Assembly: GCF_037974355.1 (NCBI RefSeq)
Contig: NZ_CP150235.1
Location: forward strand, 4,278,001-4,342,000
DNA length: 64,000 nucleotides
Source of the DNA: Paenibacillus sp. FSL R5-0517
Lineage (GTDB): Bacteria; Bacillota; Bacilli; Paenibacillales; Paenibacillaceae
Direction: 5' to 3'
This document shows positions 55,242-63,586 of this stretch, in pieces. A program made the position numbers and the translations under genes. Within the stretch, counting starts at the first letter, position 1. The number at the start of each line of letters is the position of its first letter. The notes under the pieces are model-generated. The model was given only the letters and a program-made list of their open reading frames with translations, was not told where the DNA came from and made no database searches.

Positions 55242-56531
55242 TCACAGTCGGTCATCCCGATCCTTGAATAAAAAGAGGCTATCCACTTCTTCGTCATTCC
55301 GATGAACCGCATGATTGGTGCCTGTTCCCCGTTGCTTGCCGAACAGCAGCTTCAAGCCGCCAAAAATGAGCAACAAGGAAACAATAACGGTGTTCAAATA
55401 GGAACGAATCTCATACGTCATAAATGCATTAGGGAAGAGCTCATTCAGCTGTGGAATGACAAGACGGATCGTCAGGTAATATAGACCCAGCGCGGCAATC
55501 CCGAATCCAATCAGTCGCTGATGGCGGGCCCAATCCTTGAAGATCGGCTGATCGATCAATGGCTCGCGTCCATAACGGCTGGAACACTGTAGCCCGTCAA
55601 AGAAGCTGTAGAACCAGATTAACGGTATCATGAAAAGGAACACGGATAGGTGTAGCAGGTCCAGAACATAAATGCTGCCCAGGAATAGGAACATCAATTG
55701 CATGCCTCTTTTTTGCAACCCCAGATATAGATGACCCGCACCTGGAAAAGCAGATAAAAGGGTTGCCAGCACTTTACTGCGTCGTCCAGCTACTCTGCCC
55801 ATCTCCAATTCTTCGAATAACGTCCGATCCTGCAGTACCTCTCCAGCCTGCTTACGGTGGACATGCTGCACCGCATCAAACATGCAGTATACCCATATTA
55901 CAGGCAGAATGAGCAAGAACATTAAAAACACCGATTCATTGGTGATTGAAGCTACAAAGACCATCATGGCAAAGGAACCAAAAAACGCCATCAGGAAGGA
56001 CAACCCGCGATGCAACAATCCCAGATGAAGATGTCCCAATCCAGGAACAAATGAAAGTAAAATGGTAAAGAAACGTTCACCCTCACTGCCTTTTTGATAC
56101 ATGGGCTGACCATATCCACCCTCATGGTGACTATATTCACTACCTGGATGCTGATGCTGCTCATCTTCAGGTTCCATAGGCCCTTGTTGACCCATGTATG
56201 CTCCCTGGTATGCTGCTCCTTGTTGTGGCCCATAGTGCGCCGCGTATCCCCTGTAGTGAGCATCCCGGGCAATAGGTGCACGGAGCAGAACAATAATCAT
56301 GTCTAGCATACTGATCCCCCAGAAGAAAGCCGAAAAAATGGCACCAATAATCAATAAATCATGTTCAGCAAGCAGCATTGCCAGCATGAATGAACCAACA
56401 GCTGTTCCAAAAAAAAGCAATGGATAGATTACAGCTCTTGCCGGCCTACCCCAATACATAAAACCAAGACCGGGTATCAGGTTTAATAGAAATGCGAGTA
56501 ATTTATTACGATCTGAGTGCACAGTCGTCAT
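55242..56531 (-). CDS. multi-pass membrane protein with three internal repeats, ECF-sigma operon
   Basis: 429 residues with about nine or ten hydrophobic segments. Three copies of a TM2-like repeat occur: LLNLIPGLGFMYWGRPARA (about 13), LLSFVPGLGHLHLGLLHRG (about 160) and LLSAFPGAGHLYLGLQKRG (about 263). Each is followed by a second membrane helix and a F/YSFFDxxQ-like or MLDMIIVLL helix end. Between repeats 1 and 2 is a Gln/Gly/His/Tyr-rich cytoplasmic-type loop (about 95-148). The C-terminal part has two further helices and an acidic tail. It follows the anti-sigma gene by 28 bp. The function is unknown; a membrane sensor or a target of the sigma factor is possible. Confidence 0.75.
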   Translation of the reverse strand: MTTVHSDRNKLLAFLLNLIPGLGFMYWGRPARAVIYPLLFFGTAVGSFMLAMLLAEHDLLIIGAIFSAFFWGISMLDMIIVLLRAPIARDAHYRGYAAHYGPQQGAAYQGAYMGQQGPMEPEDEQHQHPGSEYSHHEGGYGQPMYQKGSEGERFFTILLSFVPGLGHLHLGLLHRGLSFLMAFFGSFAMMVFVASITNESVFLMFLLILPVIWVYCMFDAVQHVHRKQAGEVLQDRTLFEELEMGRVAGRRSKVLATLLSAFPGAGHLYLGLQKRGMQLMFLFLGSIYVLDLLHLSVFLFMIPLIWFYSFFDGLQCSSRYGREPLIDQPIFKDWARHQRLIGFGIAALGLYYLTIRLVIPQLNELFPNAFMTYEIRSYLNTVIVSLLLIFGGLKLLFGKQRGTGTNHAVHRNDEEVDSLFLFKDRDDRL

Positions 56532-56559
56532 CCTTTCTTTTCAGGCAATGTGAAACCAT

Positions 56560-57012
56560 TTATGGTTTAGGCTTGAGGTTATCCAGCCATGAAGTGGCTG
56601 CCTCCGTCCATTTCTCCGTAAAAGACCCTCTGTGGTCGCCATCCTGAAACTTGTGATAAGGTGCTACCTTGTCAAAAAGTCCAGACGAGAGGAAGATCAA
56701 TGTCAAACAGGCCGCTACCGCGTAATGGAACACTTTATGTTCAAGCCAGCGCCGGTTTCGTCCAGCACGGGATTTGCGTTGTGCCTTGGAGGAGTGAATC
56801 CCCTCAATCCGATGCATGACTGAATCTGCAAACCCTGTCGGGTCAGGCAACGAGGGCAGTTCTCCATGGATGCCGAGTGCTTCCAGATAGCTGTCCATCG
56901 CATCCGGGTCTTCCATCAGAAGCTGCTCCATTCGACTCGCTTGAGTTTCACTCATATAGCCTTCAATATAATCCGTCCATTGCTCAGCGGTATACTTTTC
57001 CTGTTTACTCAC
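56560..57012 (-). CDS. membrane anti-sigma factor-like protein
   Basis: 150 residues from the GTG at 57012, preferred because AAGGAGG lies 9 bp ahead and GTGAGTAA gives an 8-bp overlap with the sigma gene; the ATG at 57021 touches the RBS. The N-terminal cytoplasmic region (about 1-85) opens YTAEQWTDYIEGYMSE and lacks the HxxxCxxC zinc motif. One membrane helix (about 98-115: FHYAVAACLTLIFLSSGLF) and a short outer tail follow. The position right after an ECF sigma gene and this topology indicate an anti-sigma factor holding the sigma at the membrane. Confidence 0.8.
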   Translation of the reverse strand: MSKQEKYTAEQWTDYIEGYMSETQASRMEQLLMEDPDAMDSYLEALGIHGELPSLPDPTGFADSVMHRIEGIHSSKAQRKSRAGRNRRWLEHKVFHYAVAACLTLIFLSSGLFDKVAPYHKFQDGDHRGSFTEKWTEAATSWLDNLKPKP

Positions 57013-57676
57013 GCCATTCATCCTCCTTCCAATGTTTTCGAATCCACTGCCGGGCACGGTACAAGCGGGATTCCACAGTTTTCACAGCCACCTGTGCATC
57101 GCTGGCAATCTGCTCATAATTTTTTTCGCTTAGATAATACGCAGTGATAATGTCACGGTGCTGAGCAGGCAACTGATTGATCCGTTCGCGAAGTTTGTCC
57201 TGACGTTCCTCACGAACGAGACGGGTAAGAACGTCTTCATCCCGTCCGGGCATGTTTATTATTTTTTCTTCTCCACCCAGATCCTCGGCCGTTCGTCTGC
57301 CCAGCTTACGTTTGGCATCAATCGCTTTGTGAAAGGCAATTCGGGTTAACCACGTTTTGAAACCTTCGGAACGGTAGTCGGGGAGAGACTTATACATCTG
57401 TATGAACGCCTCCTGAGCTGCATCCTGTGCTTCCTGATCGTTCCTGAGTACGGAATAGGCAACATGGTATACATGCTGGCTATACTTATCAATCAGAGTA
57501 CGCATCTGCGATGTATCTCCTTGACGGATTTGTTCGATTACGCGCGCTTCATCAATAACTCTCCCCTCCTCTCCAATACAATAGACGACAGCTTGTGTGT
57601 TTACCCCTGCGTGATCTATCAAATTTTTGTATAACAAAGTGAAATCATTGCCTGAAAGGTCGATGTCGCTGATCAC
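57005..57676 (-). CDS. ECF-type RNA polymerase sigma factor
   Basis: Up to 223 residues. Region 2 is IDKYSQHVYHVAYSVLRNDQEAQDAAQEAFIQMYKSL-like with FKTWLTRIAFHKAIDAKR, and region 4 is INQLPAQHRDIITAYYLSEKNYEQIASDAQVAVKTVESRLYRARQWI. It directs polymerase to stress promoters and is presumably restrained by the membrane protein encoded next. The start is unclear. The GTG at 57676 gives about 40 unusual leading residues and has a poor RBS. GGAGAGGAGGGGAG sits ideally before an ATT codon at 57556, where homology would start (IDEARVIEQIRQGD). See findings. Confidence 0.9.
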   Translation of the reverse strand: MISDIDLSGNDFTLLYKNLIDHAGVNTQAVVYCIGEEGRVIDEARVIEQIRQGDTSQMRTLIDKYSQHVYHVAYSVLRNDQEAQDAAQEAFIQMYKSLPDYRSEGFKTWLTRIAFHKAIDAKRKLGRRTAEDLGGEEKIINMPGRDEDVLTRLVREERQDKLRERINQLPAQHRDIITAYYLSEKNYEQIASDAQVAVKTVESRLYRARQWIRKHWKEDEWRE

Positions 57677-57694
57677 TCACCCAATTCATAATTC

Positions 57695-57731
57695 AAAAAA
57701 AGACAGGCACAGAATGACTTCTGGCCTGTCT
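57695..57731 (-). terminator. rho-independent terminator of dnaD
   Basis: GACAGGC (57702-57708) pairs with GCCTGTC (57724-57730) around AGAA/TTCT, with seven T following on the minus strand. It separates dnaD from the sigma operon. Confidence 0.88.
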
Positions 57732-57753
57732 CTTGTTCTTGCCCACACCTGAA

Positions 57754-58458
57754 TTAACGTCCACCATTACGAAACCGCTGCGTGTATGCCTTCGCGTCTT
57801 GAACGGTCTTGACACGATTACGGCTCCACTCAAGCAGTATTCGATCGATATACCGGAAATGTACTTTACCTGCAAAAACCGCTTCCTTCAGAGCCATTAA
57901 AATCAATTCCTCTTGGTAACGGTCCTGATCCAACCAGCTGGATATCGTCTCACACTCCATTGGAGAGAGCGGACGTCCGAATTCTTTTTCAAAGATGGAG
58001 AACATGTTCCGTTCTTCCTCTTCTTTTTGAACACTGTTCGAATCTTGGCGTGCTGCACTGCTGCTCAGCTGCTCCGCACGCAATGCGGCTACTTCTTCCG
58101 CAGTGCACTTTGCAAGCTTGGCATAGAGTCCATGTAAGTCATATCTTTCGTACTGGATGTCATGTTCCTCGTCACGATGCTCGTCAATAGCGATATATCC
58201 ATCCCTCATCAGACGTTGCAACATTCTGGCAATGCCATCAGGTGCAAGTCCCATACGCCCCGCAAGCTCTTCAAGCGTCGGAAACTCATTGAACTCCGCC
58301 TGACGGAACCCTAGGAGTTGAATCAGAAGAAGCACTTCTGCATCTGATAGGCCAAGCTGGTGATAATAACGTAACAAGGCATAAGGCAGATGGGCTGTAC
58401 CCGAAGTCATGCCATAAGCTGCTCCATCCAACCAGGCTTTGGATGTGGTATCTTCCAT
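57754..58458 (-). CDS. dnaD: DnaD-domain replication initiation protein
   Basis: 234 residues from the ATG at 58458 (AGGA 6 bp ahead). The N-terminal winged helix (LGLSDAEVLLLIQLLGFRQ and FPTLEELAGRMGLAPDGIARMLQRLM) is followed by a charged linker with EEEER and a C-terminal DnaB/DnaD domain (about 145-225: FEKEFGRPLSPMECETISSWL and FRYIDRILLEWSRNRVKTV). DnaD helps load the helicase at oriC and during restart. It lies directly downstream of asnS, the same order as in Bacillus. Confidence 0.92.
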   Translation of the reverse strand: MEDTTSKAWLDGAAYGMTSGTAHLPYALLRYYHQLGLSDAEVLLLIQLLGFRQAEFNEFPTLEELAGRMGLAPDGIARMLQRLMRDGYIAIDEHRDEEHDIQYERYDLHGLYAKLAKCTAEEVAALRAEQLSSSAARQDSNSVQKEEEERNMFSIFEKEFGRPLSPMECETISSWLDQDRYQEELILMALKEAVFAGKVHFRYIDRILLEWSRNRVKTVQDAKAYTQRFRNGGR

Positions 58459-58478
58459 AGACGGTCCTCGGTTAAGCA

Positions 58479-59774
58479 TTAAGGGTACAGACGATAGAGC
58501 ATACGTGGGAATGCGATTGTTTCACGCACATGATCCAATCCACAGATCCATGCTACCGTCCGCTCCAATCCCAGACCGAAACCGGAGTGAGGAACCGATC
58601 CGTATTTACGTAAATCCAGGTACCATTGGTAAGCTTCATCCGAGAGATTGTGCTCCTCAAAACGTTGTTGCATCAATTCCGGATCATCAATACGCTGAGA
58701 ACCGCCAATAATCTCTCCGTAGCCTTCAGGTGCAATCATATCAGCACAAAGAACAACTTCTGGACGATTTGGATCTGGTTTCATATAGAAAGCTTTGATT
58801 CCTGCAGGGTAATGCGTGATAAAGACTGGTGTATTGTACTTCTCGGCAATGGCTGTTTCGTGCGGTGCACCGAAGTCTTCTCCCCAAGGAATATCAAAGC
58901 CTTGTCCATGCAGGAATTCAATCGCTTCATCATACGTAATTCGCGGGAATGGCGCTACGATGCCTTCGAGTTTGGATACATCACGACCGATGGATTCCAG
59001 TTCTGCACGGCAGTTTTTCACCACGGATTGAACAACATGAGCAATAAATTTCTCTTGTACGCGCAGACTTTCCTCGTGATCTACAAATGCCATTTCCGGC
59101 TCAATCATCCAGAATTCAATCAGATGGCGACGTGTTTTGGATTTCTCAGCACGGAATGTAGGACCAAAGGAATATACTTTGCCCAGCGCCATAGCTGCTG
59201 CTTCCATATACAATTGACCACTTTGCGTCAGATAAGCATCTTCATCAAAGTATTTGATGTGGAACAGGTTTGTCGTTCCTTCCGCAGACGACGGTGTCAA
59301 AATCGGAGGATCAACTTGTGTGAATCCGTTACCATCAAAGAACTGCTGAACAGCACGAATAATCTCTGCACGAATCACCATAACCGCACGTTGCTTCGTA
59401 GAACGGAGCCACAGATGACGATGGTCCATCAAGAAATCAACACCATGCTCTTTAGGCGTGATTGGATAGTTTTCAGTCAGATGTATAATTTCGACCCCAG
59501 TCACAGTCATCTCGTAACCGGACGCACTGCGAGGTTCTTCACGAATAATCCCTGTAACATACAAAGAACTTTCTTGAGTCAGGCTCTTCGCATTGTTCCA
59601 GATCTCTTCGCTAACTTCACTTTTTACAACAACCCCTTGAATATATCCGGTTCCATCACGCAACTGCAAAAACTGAATTTTGCCGCTGGAACGTTTGTTG
59701 TTAATCCAGGCACCGATCGTTACGGTCTCGCCCACATGCTCGTTCACATTACGAATTACACAATTCGTATTCAT
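58479..59774 (-). CDS. asnS: asparaginyl-tRNA synthetase
   Basis: 431 residues from the ATG at 59774 (AAGGGGAG ahead); 26 in-frame upstream codons have no RBS. An OB-fold anticodon domain (about 10-100: VGETVTIGAWINNKRSSGKIQF) precedes the class II core. Motif 2 is FRAEKSKTRRHLIEFWMIEPEMAF, and motif 3 is HSGFGLGLERTVAWICGL. It charges tRNA-Asn. No T-box is present upstream. It is followed 20 bp later by dnaD. Confidence 0.96.
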   Translation of the reverse strand: MNTNCVIRNVNEHVGETVTIGAWINNKRSSGKIQFLQLRDGTGYIQGVVVKSEVSEEIWNNAKSLTQESSLYVTGIIREEPRSASGYEMTVTGVEIIHLTENYPITPKEHGVDFLMDHRHLWLRSTKQRAVMVIRAEIIRAVQQFFDGNGFTQVDPPILTPSSAEGTTNLFHIKYFDEDAYLTQSGQLYMEAAAMALGKVYSFGPTFRAEKSKTRRHLIEFWMIEPEMAFVDHEESLRVQEKFIAHVVQSVVKNCRAELESIGRDVSKLEGIVAPFPRITYDEAIEFLHGQGFDIPWGEDFGAPHETAIAEKYNTPVFITHYPAGIKAFYMKPDPNRPEVVLCADMIAPEGYGEIIGGSQRIDDPELMQQRFEEHNLSDEAYQWYLDLRKYGSVPHSGFGLGLERTVAWICGLDHVRETIAFPRMLYRLYP

Positions 59775-59809
59775 GCCATATCTCCCCTTGGTTCCTGAAA
59801 TTTGAAAAT

Positions 59810-59842
59810 GCAGCGGACAGGCTGTTGCCTGTCCTCTGCACT
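59810..59842 (-). terminator. hairpin after ackA, weak terminator
   Basis: TGCAG-GGACAGGC (59811-59824) pairs with GCCTGTCC-CTGCA (59829-59842). On the minus strand only ATTTTC follows, so some read-through from ackA into asnS is possible. Confidence 0.6.
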
Positions 59843-59875
59843 TCCTTGCCACTCTATATTTACTTTACAGTTAGA

Positions 59876-61081
59876 TTACTTAGAATTCAATACGATTCGA
59901 TGCGTATCGCGCGCAATGACCAATTCTTCATTTGTTGGAACAACGAGAACATCCACTTTCGAGTTCGCTGTTGTGATGCGACGCGGCTCACCAGAACGGA
60001 CTGCGTTCAGGGCTTCGTCCAGCTCAACGCCAAGATACGTAAGTTGCTCACATACTTTTTGGCGAAGAACAACGGAGTTCTCACCTACACCAGCTGTGAA
60101 GACAATCACGTCTACACCGTTCATTGCAGCTGCATATGATCCGATGTATTTACGCAGACGGTATTCGTACATTTCAAAAGCGAGCGTGGAGTTCGCATCG
60201 CCATTCTCCATACCTTCTGTAATCTCACGCATGTCACTGCTGATTCCGGAGATTGCAAGCAATCCACTGTGTTTGTTCAACATGGAGTTCACTTCGCTTA
60301 CGCTCAGTTCTTCCTTGTTCATGACATAAGGTACGATGGCTGGGTCAAGGTCACCCGAACGCGTTCCCATCATCAGTCCCTCTAGTGGAGTCATACCCAT
60401 CGAAGTATCAACGGATACGCCACCTTTAACTGCTGTTACACTACCACCGTTACCGACGTGACAAGTGATGATTTTCAGATCTTCCACTGGACGATCCAGA
60501 TATTCAGCAGCTGCCTTGCTTACGAAATCATGGGAAGTACCATGTGCGCCGTAGCGACGTACTTTATATTTTTTGTAAAGTACACGCGGAATAGCATACA
60601 GATATGCTTTTTCCGGCATCGTTTGATGGAACGCTGTATCGAAGACCATTACCTGAGGCACACCTGGCATATTTAATTCAGCCGCACGAATCCCCATCAT
60701 TGCTGCAGGGTTATGAAGTGGAGCCAAGTCGAACAAACGACGAATTTCAGCTTTGGCAGCATCATCTACCAATGCAGATTCTTTAAATGCTTCACCACCG
60801 TGAACAACACGGTGTCCAACAGCTTGAATTTCATTTACAGAATCCAGTACACCATTTTCTTTATGAGTCAAAATATCAATGACTTTACGGATTGCTGTTG
60901 TATGCTCCAGAATCTCACTAACTTCTGTAACATCCTCACGGCCTGTCGGTTTGTGTGTCAGAATGGAGGAATCCATTCCGATCCGCTCTACTAGACCTTT
61001 AGCCAGGACAGATTCGTCCGTCATATTATACAGTTGATATTTGAGCGAGGAACTCCCCGCATTAATTACGAGTACTTTCAC
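59876..61081 (-). CDS. ackA: acetate kinase
   Basis: 401 residues. The ASKHA fold opens VLVINAGSSSLKYQL and shows AVGHRVVHGGEAF, VFDTAFHQTMPE, YRRYGAHGTSHDFVS-like (YKVRRYGAHGTSH), and TCHVGNGGSVTAVKGG, with VFTAGVGENS near the end. It interconverts acetyl phosphate and acetate with ATP synthesis. The GTG start overlaps the stop of the dehydrogenase gene by 4 bp (GTGA). The phosphotransacetylase partner is not next to it. Confidence 0.96.
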   Translation of the reverse strand: MKVLVINAGSSSLKYQLYNMTDESVLAKGLVERIGMDSSILTHKPTGREDVTEVSEILEHTTAIRKVIDILTHKENGVLDSVNEIQAVGHRVVHGGEAFKESALVDDAAKAEIRRLFDLAPLHNPAAMMGIRAAELNMPGVPQVMVFDTAFHQTMPEKAYLYAIPRVLYKKYKVRRYGAHGTSHDFVSKAAAEYLDRPVEDLKIITCHVGNGGSVTAVKGGVSVDTSMGMTPLEGLMMGTRSGDLDPAIVPYVMNKEELSVSEVNSMLNKHSGLLAISGISSDMREITEGMENGDANSTLAFEMYEYRLRKYIGSYAAAMNGVDVIVFTAGVGENSVVLRQKVCEQLTYLGVELDEALNAVRSGEPRRITTANSKVDVLVVPTNEELVIARDTHRIVLNSK

Positions 61082-61950
61082 AGTCGGTCACCATCCTTGT
61101 CGTACTTGAAGAATCCTTCGCCTGTTTTGACACCCAGGTGTCCTGCACGCACCATTTTCTTCAGGACCGTGGAAGGACGATATTTCAATTCTCCGAATTC
61201 ACGGAACATTCTTTCGAGTGCAGCTTCAACAGAGTCCAATCCGAAACGGTCAGCCATTTCGAGTGGTCCATGTTGGAAGTTGTATCCGATACGCATTGCA
61301 TCATCGATATCTTCAGCAGATGCAACACCTTCCTGTAATACATGCAACGCTTCGTTAATCAACAGACAGATCAAGCGGGAAGTTACGAATCCAGGTGATT
61401 CATAGATCATGACTCCTTTTTTATCTGCCACTTCTTCAACAAAACGTCTGGTCTCTTCGAATGTTGAATCCGACGTTTTCAGTCCACGAATAATCTCTAC
61501 AAGATCAACCCGGGATACCGGGTGAATAAAGTGCATACCAATAACACGCTCTGGGTATTTGGTCGAGCTTGCAAGCTCGGTCAAACTCAGCGTGGATGTA
61601 TTACTTGCCAGAATGACATTGCTTGGGCAAACTTGGTCCAGTTGGCTGAATACTGCTTTTTTCGCATCCAGATCTTCTGAAATCGTCTCAATGACCATAT
61701 CGCAAGTTCCAAGTTCAGCTAAATGAGCTACCTTGGTAATACGGGAAAGAATCAATTTCTTCTCCGCTTTTGTAATCGCCCATTTCTCCAGTTGTTTATC
61801 CAGGTTCGTTTCGATCATGTCATAGGCATGATCCAGTTTTTGTGTTGTATGCTCCACGAGAAGCACATCAAGTCCTTTGGCTGCGAGCATTTGGGAAATA
61901 CCTTGCCCCATCGTACCGCCGCCGACAACTCCTATTTTTTTGAAAAACAT
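61078..61950 (-). CDS. 3-hydroxyacyl-CoA (3-hydroxybutyryl-CoA) dehydrogenase
   Basis: 290 residues. The NAD-binding start is IGVVGGGTMGQGISQMLAAKG, the catalytic His-Glu pair is in IGMHFIHPVSRVDLVEIIRG, and the domain closes FVTSRLICLLINEALHVLQEGVAS with GPLEMADRFGLD. It oxidises 3-hydroxyacyl-CoA to 3-ketoacyl-CoA or the reverse, like Hbd or MmgB. Coupling to ackA by a 4-bp overlap suggests a link between acyl-CoA turnover and acetate/ATP formation. A promoter lies at 61986-62013. Confidence 0.93.
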   Translation of the reverse strand: MFFKKIGVVGGGTMGQGISQMLAAKGLDVLLVEHTTQKLDHAYDMIETNLDKQLEKWAITKAEKKLILSRITKVAHLAELGTCDMVIETISEDLDAKKAVFSQLDQVCPSNVILASNTSTLSLTELASSTKYPERVIGMHFIHPVSRVDLVEIIRGLKTSDSTFEETRRFVEEVADKKGVMIYESPGFVTSRLICLLINEALHVLQEGVASAEDIDDAMRIGYNFQHGPLEMADRFGLDSVEAALERMFREFGELKYRPSTVLKKMVRAGHLGVKTGEGFFKYDKDGDRL

Positions 61951-61985
61951 GGTTCTGCTCCATCCTTTCGGTTCTCTATTTCTCT

Positions 61986-62013
61986 ATTGTACCCTGTTCG
62001 CCGAAAATTACAA
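61986..62013 (-). promoter_or_regulatory. promoter of the dehydrogenase-ackA operon
   Basis: TTGTAA (62013-62008) and TACAAT (61991-61986) are 16 bp apart on the minus strand, about 36 bp upstream of the start codon at 61950. Confidence 0.65.
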
Positions 62014-62058
62014 ATTTCGACCCAACATATAATAATATCTTAGCACGAGTGAAATGTA

Positions 62059-62093
62059 AAAAAAAATAACCAGCATAAAGAAATTATGCTGGT
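62059..62093 (-). terminator. rho-independent terminator overlapping the end of the FtsH-like gene
   Basis: ACCAGCATAA and TTATGCTGGT form a perfect 10-bp stem. On the minus strand it begins in the last codons (Pro-Ala-stop) of the protease gene at 62084 and is followed by a run of nine T. Confidence 0.88.
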
Positions 62094-63586
62094 AAACGGG
62101 CACTGTCACGAAATTGACAACGAAATTGTTCGCCGGACAAAACTTCCTCTCGAATCAGGATGTCGAGTGAATTGTCGAAAATTGTCCGTTGTTCTTCAAG
62201 TAAGCGCTTCGTCTGTTCCATGAGTTCTTGCAATATTAATTTATTCTCTCGCATGAGCTCCTCGGTGGTAACCATATCCATGTTCACAATCCCAAGAGAA
62301 GTCAATCCGGAAGCCATCATCGTTTGCACGACATTGGTTGCTTGATCAAAGTCATTGCGCGAACCCGTAGAACGTCCACCGTAATACATTTCCTCTGCAG
62401 CAGCTCCTCCAAGTGCAATCATGATCTGCTCTTCAAGAAAACGCTTCGTATAAAGGAACTGTTCCTGTTGCGGGTTATGACGCACATATCCCAGCGCCTG
62501 TCCACGCGGACTGAGTGCCACCTGGCTTACACTGCCCGGACGAACAAGTTCAGCCATAATGGCGTGTCCCAATTCATGAATGGCAACCCTTTTCTTCTCT
62601 TCCACACTGGACTCACGATCTGTTTTCTCGCCCATCATAACTTTATCAATAGCCAGAGACAAGTGCCGTTGTTCTATGTGTAACAGCCCATCCCGCATGG
62701 CATATATCGCTGCTTCGTTCATCACACTTTCAAGCTGCGCACCGGAGAAACCATACGATTCTTCCGCTGTCTTCTCCAGATTCACTTCCTTCATCAGAGG
62801 TTTATTCACCGCATGCAATTCCAGAATATGCTTTCTACCCTTCTTGTCAGGCAAGTCCACTTGAATGTGGCGGTCAAAACGTCCTGGACGTGTCAGGGCG
62901 CTATCCAGCATTTCCTTGCGGTTTGTTGCAGCAATAACCAGTATTCTTGGGGTATCGGAAGAATAAATTCCATCCATTTCCGTCAAGAGCTGGTTCAGCG
63001 TCTGATCATACTCCCGCTGTTGTCCACCTTCACGTTTCCCCCCGATGACATCGATCTCATCGATAAATATAATAGCATTTTCTTTATTTTCCTTGGTGGC
63101 ACGGGTTCTTGCATCCTTGAACAAATCCCGAATTCTGCTGGCACCAACACCAACATACATTTCCACAAACTCACTGCCCGATGCAGCAACGAAAACAGAA
63201 TCGGTGTAATGCGCAGCCGCTTTGGCCATCAACGTTTTCCCTGTCCCTGGAGGGCCTGTCAGCAAGATCCCTTTTAACGGGCGAATCCCGAACTTGCGAA
63301 TTTCTTCATGTTTGATGAGAAAGTCCAGTGCTTCACGCAATTCTTGCTTGGCACTGTCCTGACCACCAATTTCTTCAAAAGTAAGCTTGGAAGGACCTTT
63401 TTTCTTCCGTTTACGCTCCTGTGCAGCGCCTACGGTAATCCCGCCACGCATTTGCATCATGAACAACAAAGCTCCAACAAACACCGCTGCAATTAGAATC
63501 GGAACAATATTAACACCAGTAAAAGCAAGAAAAATAATCAACACGGGGACAAATCCAATGGCAATTTCTTTGGTCCACTTAGGCAT
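62084..63586 (-). CDS. compact FtsH-like AAA+ zinc metalloprotease
   Basis: 500 residues, well below the roughly 640 of FtsH. Two membrane helices (about 8-24 and 27-44) are separated by only a few residues, so the usual extracytoplasmic domain is missing. The AAA domain is complete: Walker A GPPGTGKT (about 110-117), the pore FVEMYVGVGASR, Walker B IIFIDEID, and the second region of homology ALTRPGRFDRHI. The protease site HELGH and the later zinc-ligand region GSRNDFDQAT are intact, so it should be an active ATP-driven membrane protease. It overlaps the preceding gene by 8 bp, implying a dedicated partner. Confidence 0.9.
   Translation of the reverse strand: MPKWTKEIAIGFVPVLIIFLAFTGVNIVPILIAAVFVGALLFMMQMRGGITVGAAQERKRKKKGPSKLTFEEIGGQDSAKQELREALDFLIKHEEIRKFGIRPLKGILLTGPPGTGKTLMAKAAAHYTDSVFVAASGSEFVEMYVGVGASRIRDLFKDARTRATKENKENAIIFIDEIDVIGGKREGGQQREYDQTLNQLLTEMDGIYSSDTPRILVIAATNRKEMLDSALTRPGRFDRHIQVDLPDKKGRKHILELHAVNKPLMKEVNLEKTAEESYGFSGAQLESVMNEAAIYAMRDGLLHIEQRHLSLAIDKVMMGEKTDRESSVEEKKRVAIHELGHAIMAELVRPGSVSQVALSPRGQALGYVRHNPQQEQFLYTKRFLEEQIMIALGGAAAEEMYYGGRSTGSRNDFDQATNVVQTMMASGLTSLGIVNMDMVTTEELMRENKLILQELMEQTKRLLEEQRTIFDNSLDILIREEVLSGEQFRCQFRDSARLPA

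Noticed and set aside
58626..59798. 390-codon open frame on + opposite asnS
   Set aside because: The same reasoning applies: AsnS motifs on the minus strand are unmistakable, and the antisense product has no recognisable structure or RBS.
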